Part shown: piece by piece, positions 22,189 through 32,800 of the stretch
Layout of the letters: each line of letters begins with the position of its first letter
How positions within the stretch are numbered: position 1 is the first letter of the stretch
Assembly (NCBI RefSeq): GCF_900090045.1
Contig: NC_041787.1
Coordinates: 2,291,001 to 2,355,000, forward strand
Source of the DNA: Plasmodium malariae
Lineage: Eukaryota; Apicomplexa; Aconoidasida; Haemosporida; Plasmodiidae
Direction: 5' to 3'
DNA length: 64,000 nt
Translations under genes and position numbers: made by a program
The notes under the pieces: generated by a model
Database searches by the model: none
Told to the model about the DNA's origin: nothing
The model's input: only the letters and a program-made list of their open reading frames with translations

Positions 22189-25113
22189 TTACCCCTTATT
22201 ATTCTCAGCTAATTCCGATAATGAATTAACAGTCTGTTCAATTATTTCTTGGGGGTTCCCAAAAAAAAAATAAAATAAAATAAAATAAAGCGAAATACGC
22301 ATGGATCCACAAATGTTATATATATGCGTATTATAAATGTTCGCACTTGCAAAGATATGCGTTTACTTTTTTACCTGTAATAATGTAATGGGCGATTTCC
22401 TTTTTTACATTTACCTGAAATGAATTAAAAATTTTAATCATTAATTATTATATAAATTATATTACAATTTTATTACAAAATTAATACAGTTCTATTACAT
22501 TTCTATTACAGTTCTATTACAGTTCTATTACAGTTCTATTACAGTTCTATTACAGTTTTATTACAATTTTACTACAATATTTTTACAAGTTTTTTACTTT
22601 TGTTGCTTAATTAGTTACTAAGGTATAGCTAAATGAACTGCTCACACTCAAACATATGCATATGTATATGCATGAATATACATAAATAAACAAACTATAA
22701 GACGGGTATGCACATTCTTACCAAATAAAGAATCAAATCAGTTAACCACGGTAGGAATATCAAGTTGATATTTTTCTGTAAGACAAAAATGTTATATATA
22801 TATGTACTTGTGTTATTGAACTAGAAAATGGACGTTCATCTTTCTTTCATTTTATTTTTTTTTTTTACTTCAAAATTGTTGGGAACACAATTTAACACTG
22901 AGTGAAGATCTAAATTTTTTTGAAAGATATAATGCATATTTTTTTGGGCTTTACTATTAGCAATTTTTTTTTTCATTATAATTTCAACTTTATTTTTGAG
23001 TGCAACTCGATCTTTTATTTTTTGTTGCTATATATGAGGAAAAGGAAGGGTCCGAAAAAGGAAAGAAGACAGTGCAGATGTATTTATATGTATGTACGTA
23101 TGTATGCATATGATTATGTATATATATTAGCATGCACGTACACGTTTACACATCTATTTTTATTTATCACTATCTTCCCGTATTTTATGGAATGGTATTA
23201 CCGTTTCTTCGTAAAAGGCTTCGCTGTTTTTTTCATATGTTTGAAGGTTTTGATATTTCATTTGTCTAATATTCTCGTAATAGTCTACTTCGCTTTTGAT
23301 TTTTTGTAACTCCTGTTCTTCGTACATCTGTAAAAATATAAAATAAAAAAAAAAAAAATATATTAATACAATAATATCACATGGAAGTAAACAATTAAAC
23401 TAGATATTATAGAGTACAGTAAAATAAATTACTTCTTTAAGTGCTTTATTTAAGACATCCTCAACTATTTTTTCAATCTGTGGCTTTACATTCCTTTTAA
23501 ATGTTAAACATATGGTATTATGAAAAGGTAATATATGTTTGACACTTAAGCATATATGAAAAAAGGGGAGAAAAGAGAAAAAACGAAAAAAGGAAAAAAG
23601 GAAAAAAATCTATTTTTTTCTTTAATCCTTGTTTTCAGAATATTTTAAAGCATTGTTGCATAACTATGATTATGAGCATATTTAATGATACAGTTGAAAA
23701 TTTACTATATTATGTTATTTTTATTTTTTTTGTAGTATGTTTATAATATTTTATCATCTTTTTATGTAATTTTTTTGTACTCGTAGTATTTAGTAAATTC
23801 ATTTAGAAAAACTTGCGTTTCAACATCTTTATAAGTTTTCTTTTTTATTAATTTGTTTTTTTTATCTCGTATTATCTTTTTCCTTTTCGTTTCTAATTCT
23901 TTTTTTTTCCTTTTTTTATATTGTTCTATTATATCTGAAGTGTGTATATCATCCTCTGAGCTGTTTTTAGTTGAATAACTACTTGAAGATGAAACATTTT
24001 TATTTTTTTTTATTTTCACTTCTGCGCATTTTTCCGATTGGATGAATACGTTTTCTTTTCGTAAAAGTTCATTTAGGTAATTATCATCGCTTTTTATTTT
24101 TATTAACTTGGGTTGAACGTTCTCACTTTTATTAGTATCATTATAATTTCTAGCTACATATTTTATGGACTTGCATTTATTCTTTATGTTATTTGCACCC
24201 TTGGTGGCAATTAAATTATTTGCAGCAATTGCACTATTCGCTTTACTTATATTGCTTTTGCTATTTTCTTTCAGTGTGTATGATTTTTCGTTGACAGCCT
24301 TTCCTGAATAATTATAATTTGTCCTCTTTTTTCCCTTTTGTTCTCCCAACACTGCGGCAAAAAATTAGTATAATAGGAATATACTTTTTTCATTTTTAAG
24401 ATAGCTTTAAGTTTAATATTTTTAAAAGTTGTTTTCTTTGATTTTTACAATAATTTAAAATTTTCAACTATTTGATTATATTTTCTCATTATTACCATTT
24501 TTATACAATGTATTTTTGGTTATATTGTATTGTTTTTTCTCTGTATCACTGCATATTTTTTCTCCCTGTTCGAACAGAATTATATAATATATACATAGCC
24601 AGTAGATGAATAAATAGATTAATATTCATGAGTATATATATGAATTTAAAAATAAAAATAAAAAAAGAAGAAAAAAACTAAACTACTATTGAAAATATAC
24701 CGTTTATATTTTATATATTTCTATGTTAAAATAATTTGCGAAATTCGAAAAACGGATTGGGTTACAAAATTGCACGGACATGTGTGTTTGATTGAAATGT
24801 GAAAAACTAGTGAAATTTTCAACATAATTGAAAACATACCATCAATTTAATTCTTTTTTTTTTATCTTACGCTATCTCCAACTTTTGGTAGCTTCGTAAT
24901 ATTCGCCCTATTGTCTGACTTATACGTCTGCTTCTTTTTGTACTTCACTCTGAGAAAATGCAATGAAGAGATGTTTTAAAAGGAATTGACATATACATAT
25001 ATATGTACATACATATATATATATATACAAAAAATACACCCGTAACTGATATTAAAAACTCATTACCCCAATGATTCTATTATAAGATTATTTTCATCTT
25101 TTCCCATTTTCAT
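22189..25113 (-). CDS. RSP3: Radial spoke protein 3 (RSP3/RSPH3), 10 exons
   Basis: Rebuilt as 25113-25067, 24949-24871, 24565-24496, 24351-23781, 23493-23433, 23327-23202, 23027-22869, 22775-22722, 22414-22375 and 22247-22189; 1266 nt, 421 residues, phases consistent. After a Lys/Asn/Ser-rich first half, DVETQVFLNEF resembles the family's STQTDLYLEEI. VKPQIEKIVEDVLNKALKEM then matches the RSP3 block whose helix binds PKA regulatory subunits (VKPVLEVLVGKTIEQSLLEV), followed by YEEQELQKIKSEV (MEEEELxxLR). LIFLPWLTDLILYL matches FLPWLMNEV, and the last helix is KKEIAHYIITEIIEQTVNSL. RSP3 dimers form the stalk of axonemal radial spokes and anchor them to doublet microtubules; in Plasmodium it would act in the male gamete. 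One donor (GTACAA, after 23781) is weak but required by phase. Chain length is shorter than human RSPH3 (about 560). Confidence 0.82.
22485..22565. repeat. 12-base intronic repeat in RSP3 intron 8
   Basis: About seven copies of cagttctattac inside the intron between exons 8 and 9 of RSP3. On the gene's strand each unit reads ctgtaatagaa, which contains a donor-like GTAATA and a TAG. Confidence 0.8.
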
Positions 25114-25967
25114 TTATAAAAAAGTAATAAAATAACTGTCTATGTTTTATTATATACAATAAATTCGTACATATAAACGAATATATATGTGTATACGAAT
25201 ATATATACGTACATATACATACATACATGCATACATACACGTACATACGTACACATACATACACATACATACGTACACATACATACACATACATATGTAC
25301 ACATACATACACATACATATGTACACATACATACATGTTTATACATGCATGCGCTTGCATATATGCAATTCCTTTTAGATATCATAAGGAAATGCATATA
25401 TAAACATTATAGTAAATATATAACATGTAAAAAATTATTATAATATATTATATGTCTTTTTGCTTGTCATTTAAGAAAAAAAAAAAAAATGTAAATATAT
25501 AGGCATGCACATTTGAGGTATGCATCAGAGCAGGAGTGGACTTCAAAATTAGTTAAAATGCTTTTATTTTTCATTTTAAAATATTCTAAGAATGTTCAGA
25601 AAATAAAGGTGAAACGTAATAAAGGAATAGACTTTCACAGGTAATTTTTTGTACGCAATTATTGTTTTTAATTTTTAACTTTTTTGCATTTTTTTTTTTT
25701 TCTGCTATTTTTGTGAAGCAATACTATTACCAGAATTTTATATTTGTGTAATGCTCAAAAAATCTAAAAGGAAAATTAATTTATTGCGAAAAATATTTAT
25801 AGTTCTTTGAATTATAAATTTAAGAAAAAAATTGAAGTTTAACAAAATCTTAAAGCAAAAAAGAAAAAAAGTGCATCCTTGGGAAAATGTCTGATTTACA
25901 CATCAAGTGTTGGACAAAAAATTAGATATTTTAATGCGTAATTGCGCGTACATTAATATATGTATAA

Positions 25968-26011
<44 letters not shown>

Positions 26012-26316
26012 ATGTATACGTTTCTATGGAGAACAAAAAAACAAAAGGAGAAAGGCCTCCCTATGAACAAGGCCACGAATGTAGTAAGATATATAGTTAT
26101 ATTAAAACTGCGTACCTTCCTGAATATATGTATAAATGCATACGCATATGCATCTTTTGTACTTGCGTTGAACATATTTTCGAATTAATCTTCCATTCGT
26201 GCAAATACTTTTTCAAATACTACCTCTTATCAAATTATAATTTCTCGTTTAGGTAACGCATGCAACATATAAAAATATATAACATATGTTCATGTGGCCA
26301 TGTATATATAAGTTTG
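25114..26316. other. Intergenic region upstream of RSP3
   Basis: About 1.2 kb between the RSP3 start and the stop of the next minus-strand gene. It holds an ACATACAT/ACGTACAT microsatellite (about 25190-25345) and a (TA)n run (25974-26005). No gene is supported; the short Tyr/Cys/His frames here come from the microsatellites. Confidence 0.55.
25190..25345. repeat. ACATACAT/GTACATAC microsatellite
   Basis: Alternating tetranucleotide acat/acac/gtac words, open on both strands. It lies 80-230 bp upstream of the RSP3 start, in its likely promoter or 5' untranslated region. Confidence 0.85.
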
Positions 26317-28626
26317 TTATAAGAATATAAAATCGTACAGAAGGTTTTGAAAACTTCGAACTTGTTTGTCATTATATGATATAATTATAGAACTTTTATT
26401 AAAATTATTTTTGTGTGCATTTTTTTCGTTTGTATTCATGATTGTATTAACAGTGTCATATATTTTTTTCACTTTATGCGTAATTTTTTTTTTCCCCCCC
26501 AATGAATTATCCAACAAATTTTGAAACTTTCCATGGTCTATTAAACATATGATGTTAAAGAAAGTGGGTGGCGAATAAATAAGTGATATGAATAAATATT
26601 CTAAAATGTAGTAAAAGTATTTAGGGTCAGTATAGTAGGACTTGAGTATAAAAAAATTGTATACGTGTTGGTTAATTATATCAATTAAGTATTCGTTTTT
26701 AAAATTTAAAAGTACTAAATATTTCAAAATAAATATCTGTTCACATATATCTATGCTATTTAAATAGCATACAATATTAAAGGTAAATTCTACCATATAA
26801 TAACAGAAACAAGTATTCTTTAATTCATTTGATTGTAATTTTTCACGTTCTCTTTTATTATTTATATCTTTACTTTTCATATTTATATTATGTTCACTAG
26901 AAACTGTTTGTTCATTATATTTGAGATTTACATTATTAGAGGTATTAGATCGATGGTTATCTACACAAATATCGCATAAATTATATTTACTTAGTGAGTT
27001 TAAAAAAAGAATATATTTATTATGAATTTTTGTTAAGTCAAGTAAATGGTCTTGAAATAAATCCATCTTATAGTTTAATATGTGTTCTCTTTTAAGATAG
27101 TATATTATGCTTAAAAAGTAGTAATTAATATTAGGTTTAATTTTTTCTCTTAAAATTGTTTCACATTTTACACGTTTGAGAAATACATAATGTATTTTTA
27201 CATTTTTGTATACTTCATTATCAGTAAATAATTTAAATATTTCATATGACATAATATTCAAATAGAATAGTTTTATGTAATTGATGTTTTTTTGTACACG
27301 TATTAAATTGTTAAAAAAACAAGTAAATGTGTCTAGATACAACTTTTTATTTTTGTAAGATTCATTCTCTATAGTAATTCCATTCTCCATTTTTTCTAGA
27401 ATAAATATATCATTAATGATATAACTTCTTTTAAGTAAATTTTTTAATAAGTTAAAATGAACTTGTATGTATAAGTCGTACGTGGACTCATTGTCACCTT
27501 GCTCTTGAATATATGAATTGGTAATATTGTCAGCGTGGAACCAGGAATTATCCAAAGTGCAGTTATTATAACCGTTGTAGTAATAATTGCTACTATTACT
27601 TATGAATGAATATTCGTCAAATTCCATGTTAATACTATAAATTATTTTTAAAAAATCATTCCCGTTTATTATATTTTCCTCATGTAAATAATTCAATAAT
27701 AGCAAATTGGTGTACATATTGTTTTTCATGTTCAAGGAAATATTGATATAATTATGTGTCAAAATATTTTTAATTTTAAAGTATGTTTTTTTCATGTATG
27801 TAGATATGTCATCTTGGTTGAAAATTAATTTTTCTACTGAAATTTCATCCCCCTTTTCACTTCTGTCATAGGATGTTATTCCGTTTCCCTCTATATCGTT
27901 TTGTTGTTTTTCACTTGTTAGATTTGCATGGTTGCATAATAGTGCATTAATTGCAACGTAACTAGAGGTATTACTTATGTCGTCATCATTAAACTGTGTA
28001 TTCCCATTTTCCTTTAACTTTGGATCTGGTGTTGAATCAGAAAAAATATTTTCATATACCTCCTTGTAATATTTCTTTTTCCAGCCTATAGTTTCATTTA
28101 CATGTTGTAATATATTCTCCGTTTTATAAATTCTATTTTTGTCATTCGTTTGATTGAGCAAGCAGCCACATTTTTCCAAATGTATCTTTTTCATTATTGA
28201 AACTAAGATATATAAATGCTTACTATTTAAGAAACAGGAATTTTGAAATAACTGTTCAGTAATCTCGAATAGTATTTTTGTGTTTAATAAATTATATTTA
28301 AATGAAAGGATGAGTGTTGATACTACTTCATTAATGGTAAACTTTTTTAAATGAATTAATATTTTATTTTGAACTTCTTTTATTTTTATTAGGTTATATT
28401 CATCAGCTCTATTTTTTATTGTCTTCATCAATAGTTCAAAATTATATTTTTCATTATTATTTTCCATAGGTAGAGAATATGATATGTGGTTAATTATTTT
28501 TCCCCTGTTTTCAGTGATATTACCACTGCAATATCTTTTACTATAATTGCTGTCATTTGCTATACATTCTGCGTTGCACTTTTTGTTTTTGAGAAGTTTA
28601 AGGACATACAAGCAGTTCCTTTTCAT
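26317..28626 (-). CDS. Conserved-looking protein of unknown function, 769 residues
   Basis: Single open frame, ATG at 28626. I do not recognise a family. It is Asn/Ile/Lys/Tyr-rich and predicted mostly helical. The N terminus (MKRNCLYVLKLLKNKK) is basic and lacks acidic residues, compatible with a mitochondrial targeting signal. Residues about 85-150 contain paired-helix runs (FTINEVVSTLILSFKYNLLN, then LNSKHLYILVSIMKKI) that recall the degenerate helical repeats of apicomplexan organelle RNA-binding (heptatricopeptide or RAP-type) proteins, but no RAP domain is visible at the C terminus. The middle is low-complexity. An alternative is an unrelated helical scaffold. It is transcribed in the same direction as its neighbours RSP3 and the 1565-residue gene. 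That it is a real gene rests on its length and on codon-like composition. Confidence 0.7.
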   Translation of the reverse strand: MKRNCLYVLKLLKNKKCNAECIANDSNYSKRYCSGNITENRGKIINHISYSLPMENNNEKYNFELLMKTIKNRADEYNLIKIKEVQNKILIHLKKFTINEVVSTLILSFKYNLLNTKILFEITEQLFQNSCFLNSKHLYILVSIMKKIHLEKCGCLLNQTNDKNRIYKTENILQHVNETIGWKKKYYKEVYENIFSDSTPDPKLKENGNTQFNDDDISNTSSYVAINALLCNHANLTSEKQQNDIEGNGITSYDRSEKGDEISVEKLIFNQDDISTYMKKTYFKIKNILTHNYINISLNMKNNMYTNLLLLNYLHEENIINGNDFLKIIYSINMEFDEYSFISNSSNYYYNGYNNCTLDNSWFHADNITNSYIQEQGDNESTYDLYIQVHFNLLKNLLKRSYIINDIFILEKMENGITIENESYKNKKLYLDTFTCFFNNLIRVQKNINYIKLFYLNIMSYEIFKLFTDNEVYKNVKIHYVFLKRVKCETILREKIKPNINYYFLSIIYYLKREHILNYKMDLFQDHLLDLTKIHNKYILFLNSLSKYNLCDICVDNHRSNTSNNVNLKYNEQTVSSEHNINMKSKDINNKREREKLQSNELKNTCFCYYMVEFTFNIVCYLNSIDICEQIFILKYLVLLNFKNEYLIDIINQHVYNFFILKSYYTDPKYFYYILEYLFISLIYSPPTFFNIICLIDHGKFQNLLDNSLGGKKKITHKVKKIYDTVNTIMNTNEKNAHKNNFNKSSIIISYNDKQVRSFQNLLYDFIFL

Positions 28627-29576
28627 TTCTATAATAAGGTATGGGTACTTAAAGAAAACCGTTTTAACGTATTTCTTTTCCCCTGGTCTTTTAACGAATG
28701 TGTATTCTTATCATTTTTTTTATAAGCATCGTGATAGGTAATATGATAGGAAATAAAACTGAAAATATGACAAGAAATATGACTGAAAATATGACAAGAA
28801 ATATGACTGAATATATGATGATTGAAAATATGACTGAATATATGATGATTGAAAATATGACTGAATATATGTTGACGGAAAATATGACTGACAATATGAC
28901 TAAAAATATGACAGAAAATATGACTAAAAATATGACAGAAAATATGACTAAAAATATGACAGAAAATATGACTAAAAATATGACAGAAAATATGACTAAA
29001 AATATGACAGAAAATATGACTAAAAATATGACAGAAAATATGACTAAAAATATGACAGAAAATATGACTAAAAATATGACAGAAAATATGACTAAAAATA
29101 TGATGACAACAAATGGCACGTTGCGGGGAGGAGGCAAGATATGCAGAAAATGAATTGATTCCCCATGTATCACTTTTACATTTTATTTTTCATTATTATA
29201 ACTTAAAAGAAATATTGCAGTCTCAAAATTTTTATTTTTCAAAAGAGTAAAAAAACGAAAAAACGAAAAGGTAACAGAAGAAAAATATTAGCAATAAAAA
29301 ATATGGAGCAAGTAAAAGCATTTATATTAATTTCTTATTGAAGAAATATAACTTAATTAAATAAAAATTGACAGGACGTTTTAGTGGCTACAAAACGTTA
29401 AAAATTAAAAAAGCATTTCTAAAGAATATAAAACAAAAATAAAAATCTAAACAAAAAAAAAAAAAAAAAAACCGTACAAATGTGTACTATATACACATAT
29501 ACATAGTACTTGTACGTATATATATAGGTATATGTATTTTTAAGTAGAAATACATGTTTCAAATATATTCAAAATT
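28627..29576. other. Intergenic region with minisatellite, upstream of the 769-residue gene
   Basis: About 950 bp between a minus-strand start (28626) and the next minus-strand stop (29577). The first half is the 12/24-base minisatellite. The rest is A/T tracts, including poly-A at about 29452-29470. Confidence 0.6.
28765..29104. repeat. 24-base minisatellite, open on both strands
   Basis: A 12-base half-unit of form atgacNNaaaat is repeated about 28 times. The distal part is about eight nearly perfect 24-base units (atgactaaaaatatgacaga plus aaat); the proximal part is degenerate, with atgatgattgaa variants. The plus frame reads MTKNMTEN repeats within an open frame of 151 codons (28698-29153). 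The minus frame reads hydrophobic VIFLVIFS repeats within 160 codons (28691-29173). Neither has an independent non-repetitive domain, so it is recorded as a repeat, not a gene. Confidence 0.88.
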
Positions 29577-29761
29577 TTAAAAGAATTTACAAAAGCCTTC
29601 CCTAATTTGACACAACTCATTTAGTGTTTTTAGCCAGAAATTTATTAGCTGAAAAAATTAAATAAATAGGAATATCGTGCATTAATTAATACATAAATGA
29701 TAGAGTATATACATTTATATTCAGGAAACACGTGCAACGGTTAATTGCATGAATATATGTA

Positions 29762-29805
<44 letters not shown>

Positions 29806-32800
29806 TATGCGTGTATATACTTGTCCATATATGTACTTGCATATAATGTACATGTTTATATGACTCAAGTGCAGCTATACTTGCAAAAGTTTGTTAATAC
29901 AAGCATATTTATTACATATTTAACACAACAAAAGACGTCAATAAAATATTATGTTGTGTACCTCTTCATTTGAGTGCGTTCTTGTCAAGTTATGGGACTG
30001 TTTCAATAAAAACATACTCCCATAAATTGAAGAATTTTGATACAAAATGTTTCTGACATTCTGGTAAATATTTATTAATATTTTTAGGTCCTTATTAATT
30101 TCATCTACAAACAAAAAAAAAAAAAAAAAGTAGGGAAAATAACAATAAAATTAATTTAAATTAAAATAAACAATGTATAAGTTCGTAAAAACAACGTCAA
30201 TAGGATAATAAGGCACAATAGTACTTGCTGACTTACACGTTGTTAATGTTAGTATTATTAGTTCCACTATTTCTGCAATATATATGTGCAAACATATGAG
30301 AACAAATAATACACACACGTACATACATTGCAACAATTTTGGTAAAGAATAATATTAATGACAAGAATGTGAATATGAAAATGTGTGCGAACAAATAAAT
30401 TAAAAAAAAGAAAAAATTACTTAAGTTAGAGATAGTTTCATAATTGTAAAAAAAGAAATTGTACACATCAAAGTTACTTATTTTTTTATTCGAAATATTA
30501 TTAAAGGATACACGTAATGTTTTTTTGTAATTCCAATTAAAAATACCCCATAGATATAAATTAATATATTTTTCTGTACATTTTACAATTTGATCCATAT
30601 TTTCACACGTTTTATGATATGAATGCTTAAACCTTGAAATTTTTTTCCCTCTTGATTTTTTTAATTTAAAGGGGTTATCATTTGATAAGTTATTACTTAT
30701 GTTCTTACGCCTTCCTTTTTTTTTTTTTTTGTCTGTTTCGTTTGGTATTAATTTTTTCTTGCGACCTCTTTTTTTCTTTTTTCTTTTCTGTTCCCTTTTT
30801 ATGATCAAGGAATTTTTTATTAATTTAAATCGCCTATCAATTTTTTTCTCTGCTTTTAATTTATATTTTATTTTATTTAATTTCAAATAATAATAATTGG
30901 AATAAGAATATCCAATTAATGGGGTTAAAATAAAATCTCTGTCTTCATATTTTTTTTTCTTTACATATTTACATTTAGGATTAAGGACTTTCACAATTAC
31001 ATTTTTGCACAATTTATTAACATAAATATGCATAACATAAACATATAATAAAATGTTTAAATCTTCCTTACAGTATCTATACAACATTTCTATTTTTTTA
31101 ATTTTTTCATCCTCTATGAACCTTTTAATCTGTTCTAAGTCTTTATTACCACATGGGTTAATACGATTGCCATTAATGTAACTACCACCATTATTATCAT
31201 TATTATTATTATTACTACTGTTGTTATCAATTGTTTGCTTACCATTAAGTGTTGGTGCTTCATTTATATTAACCTCCTTGTCCCAATTATTAGTATTGTC
31301 GATATTAGCACATGAATAATGTTCTTCTCTTTCGATGCCTTCCTGTTTCACATATTTAGCTTCTTCATTTTTACCCTTTGTATTGCTATCATTTACATTT
31401 TCAAGGTTTATGATTTCGTTCTTATCAAATGCTTTTTGGGGGTTTATCATTTCGCTGTTTTGAAGCTGATTTTTGTTATTCAAGGGTTCTTTTTCATTAT
31501 CATCAAAATATTTTTTAAGGTTATTTGGTGCATTATTTTCATCCACATTTCCTCCATTCACTAATTCATTTTCGCTGCAAGAGTTGTCCTTTTTATTATT
31601 TATGAGTTCGATATTATTATCTGCACTATTATCGTCAATATTTACTTTTATAATATTTCCATTTTTACTTTTATTGCTTTCTTCTTCATTTTTATCACAT
31701 ATAATTACTTCATTAAGAGTATCTGGTACCTTCTTGTCATTAATATTGACATTTTTACTACCATCTTCTTCTTTTCTATAACACATATGTTCCACGTTTT
31801 CATTATTTATATAATCTACTCTGTCAGTTACATGAACTACTTTTTCATCTATATTTACCTTTTTAATAATAATCTCCCCTTTTTTATTAGTTATATTTTC
31901 CTCCTTATCATTCTTATTTTCTTTTTTCATATTTGCATCTTCCATTTTGTCATTTATATTTATTTCTTTATCATTTGTATTTTCCTCACTAATATATATA
32001 TTCTCCTCTATATCTTGTACACTTTCATTTTTGTTATTTATATTTTGGTTTTCAATATTTATATCTCCCTTATTTTCTGTTGTTCCTTCTTTTTTATCTC
32101 TTAGGGTATCTATTATTTCACCTACTTTTTGGTTATTTTCATTGGTACTTTCACTTTTACTGTTCTGGGAAAGAACTTCTTTCTCATCTTTGTTATTTGA
32201 TTTAAGTTTTCTGTTTTCAGAAATTTTAAAGAAATTTGTAATTTTTAAAATGTATGTATTTGTTTTTTCTTTATTTAAATTGAAAATTGATTTTTTGGAC
32301 ACTTCAATTTTTTTGGTTAAACCGGTTTCTATTATATCCTTTTTTTTGAAAAAGAAATTTGCTTCTTCTATTTTGTTTAACTCGTTATGTACTTTAGGTT
32401 TCATCTCTTCGTTCTCTTTTTTTTCCTCTTCATTATTTTGTTTCGTGGTTTCATATTCTTTTTCGTTCTCCTTTTTGTCCATTTCATAATTTTGCTTCTT
32501 CGTTTGTTCCTCCTGTTCATTCTCTTTTTTCCCCTCTTCATTATTTTTCTGCTTCTCCTGTTCTTCTTCCTTCGTTCGATCATTTTCATCTTTCATTTGC
32601 TGATGCTTATCCTCTAACAGTTCTTCCTCATTCTCCACTTGCTCTTCTTCCTCATTCCCAACTTGCTCTTCTTCCTCATTCCCAACTTGCTTTTCTTCTC
32701 CATTCCCCAATTGCTCTTCTTCCTCTTTCCTTTTCTCCTCCTTCTCTTCTTTCTCTTTCCTTTTCTCCTCCTTCTCTTCTTCCTCTTTCTTTTTCTCCTC

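Noticed and set aside
24560..24580. GTTCGAAC palindrome as a possible tRNA T-arm
   Set aside because: No flanking acceptor, D-arm or anticodon stem could be folded, and it sits at the acceptor site of RSP3 exon 3.
25094..25443. Several Cys/Tyr/His frames on both strands
   Set aside because: They follow the ACAT/GTAC microsatellite and lack any conserved feature.
28691..29173. Hydrophobic 160-codon minus-strand frame as a possible membrane protein or N-terminal extension of the 769-residue gene
   Set aside because: It ends in a stop before that gene's start and consists almost wholly of the minisatellite; kept as a repeat and a finding only.
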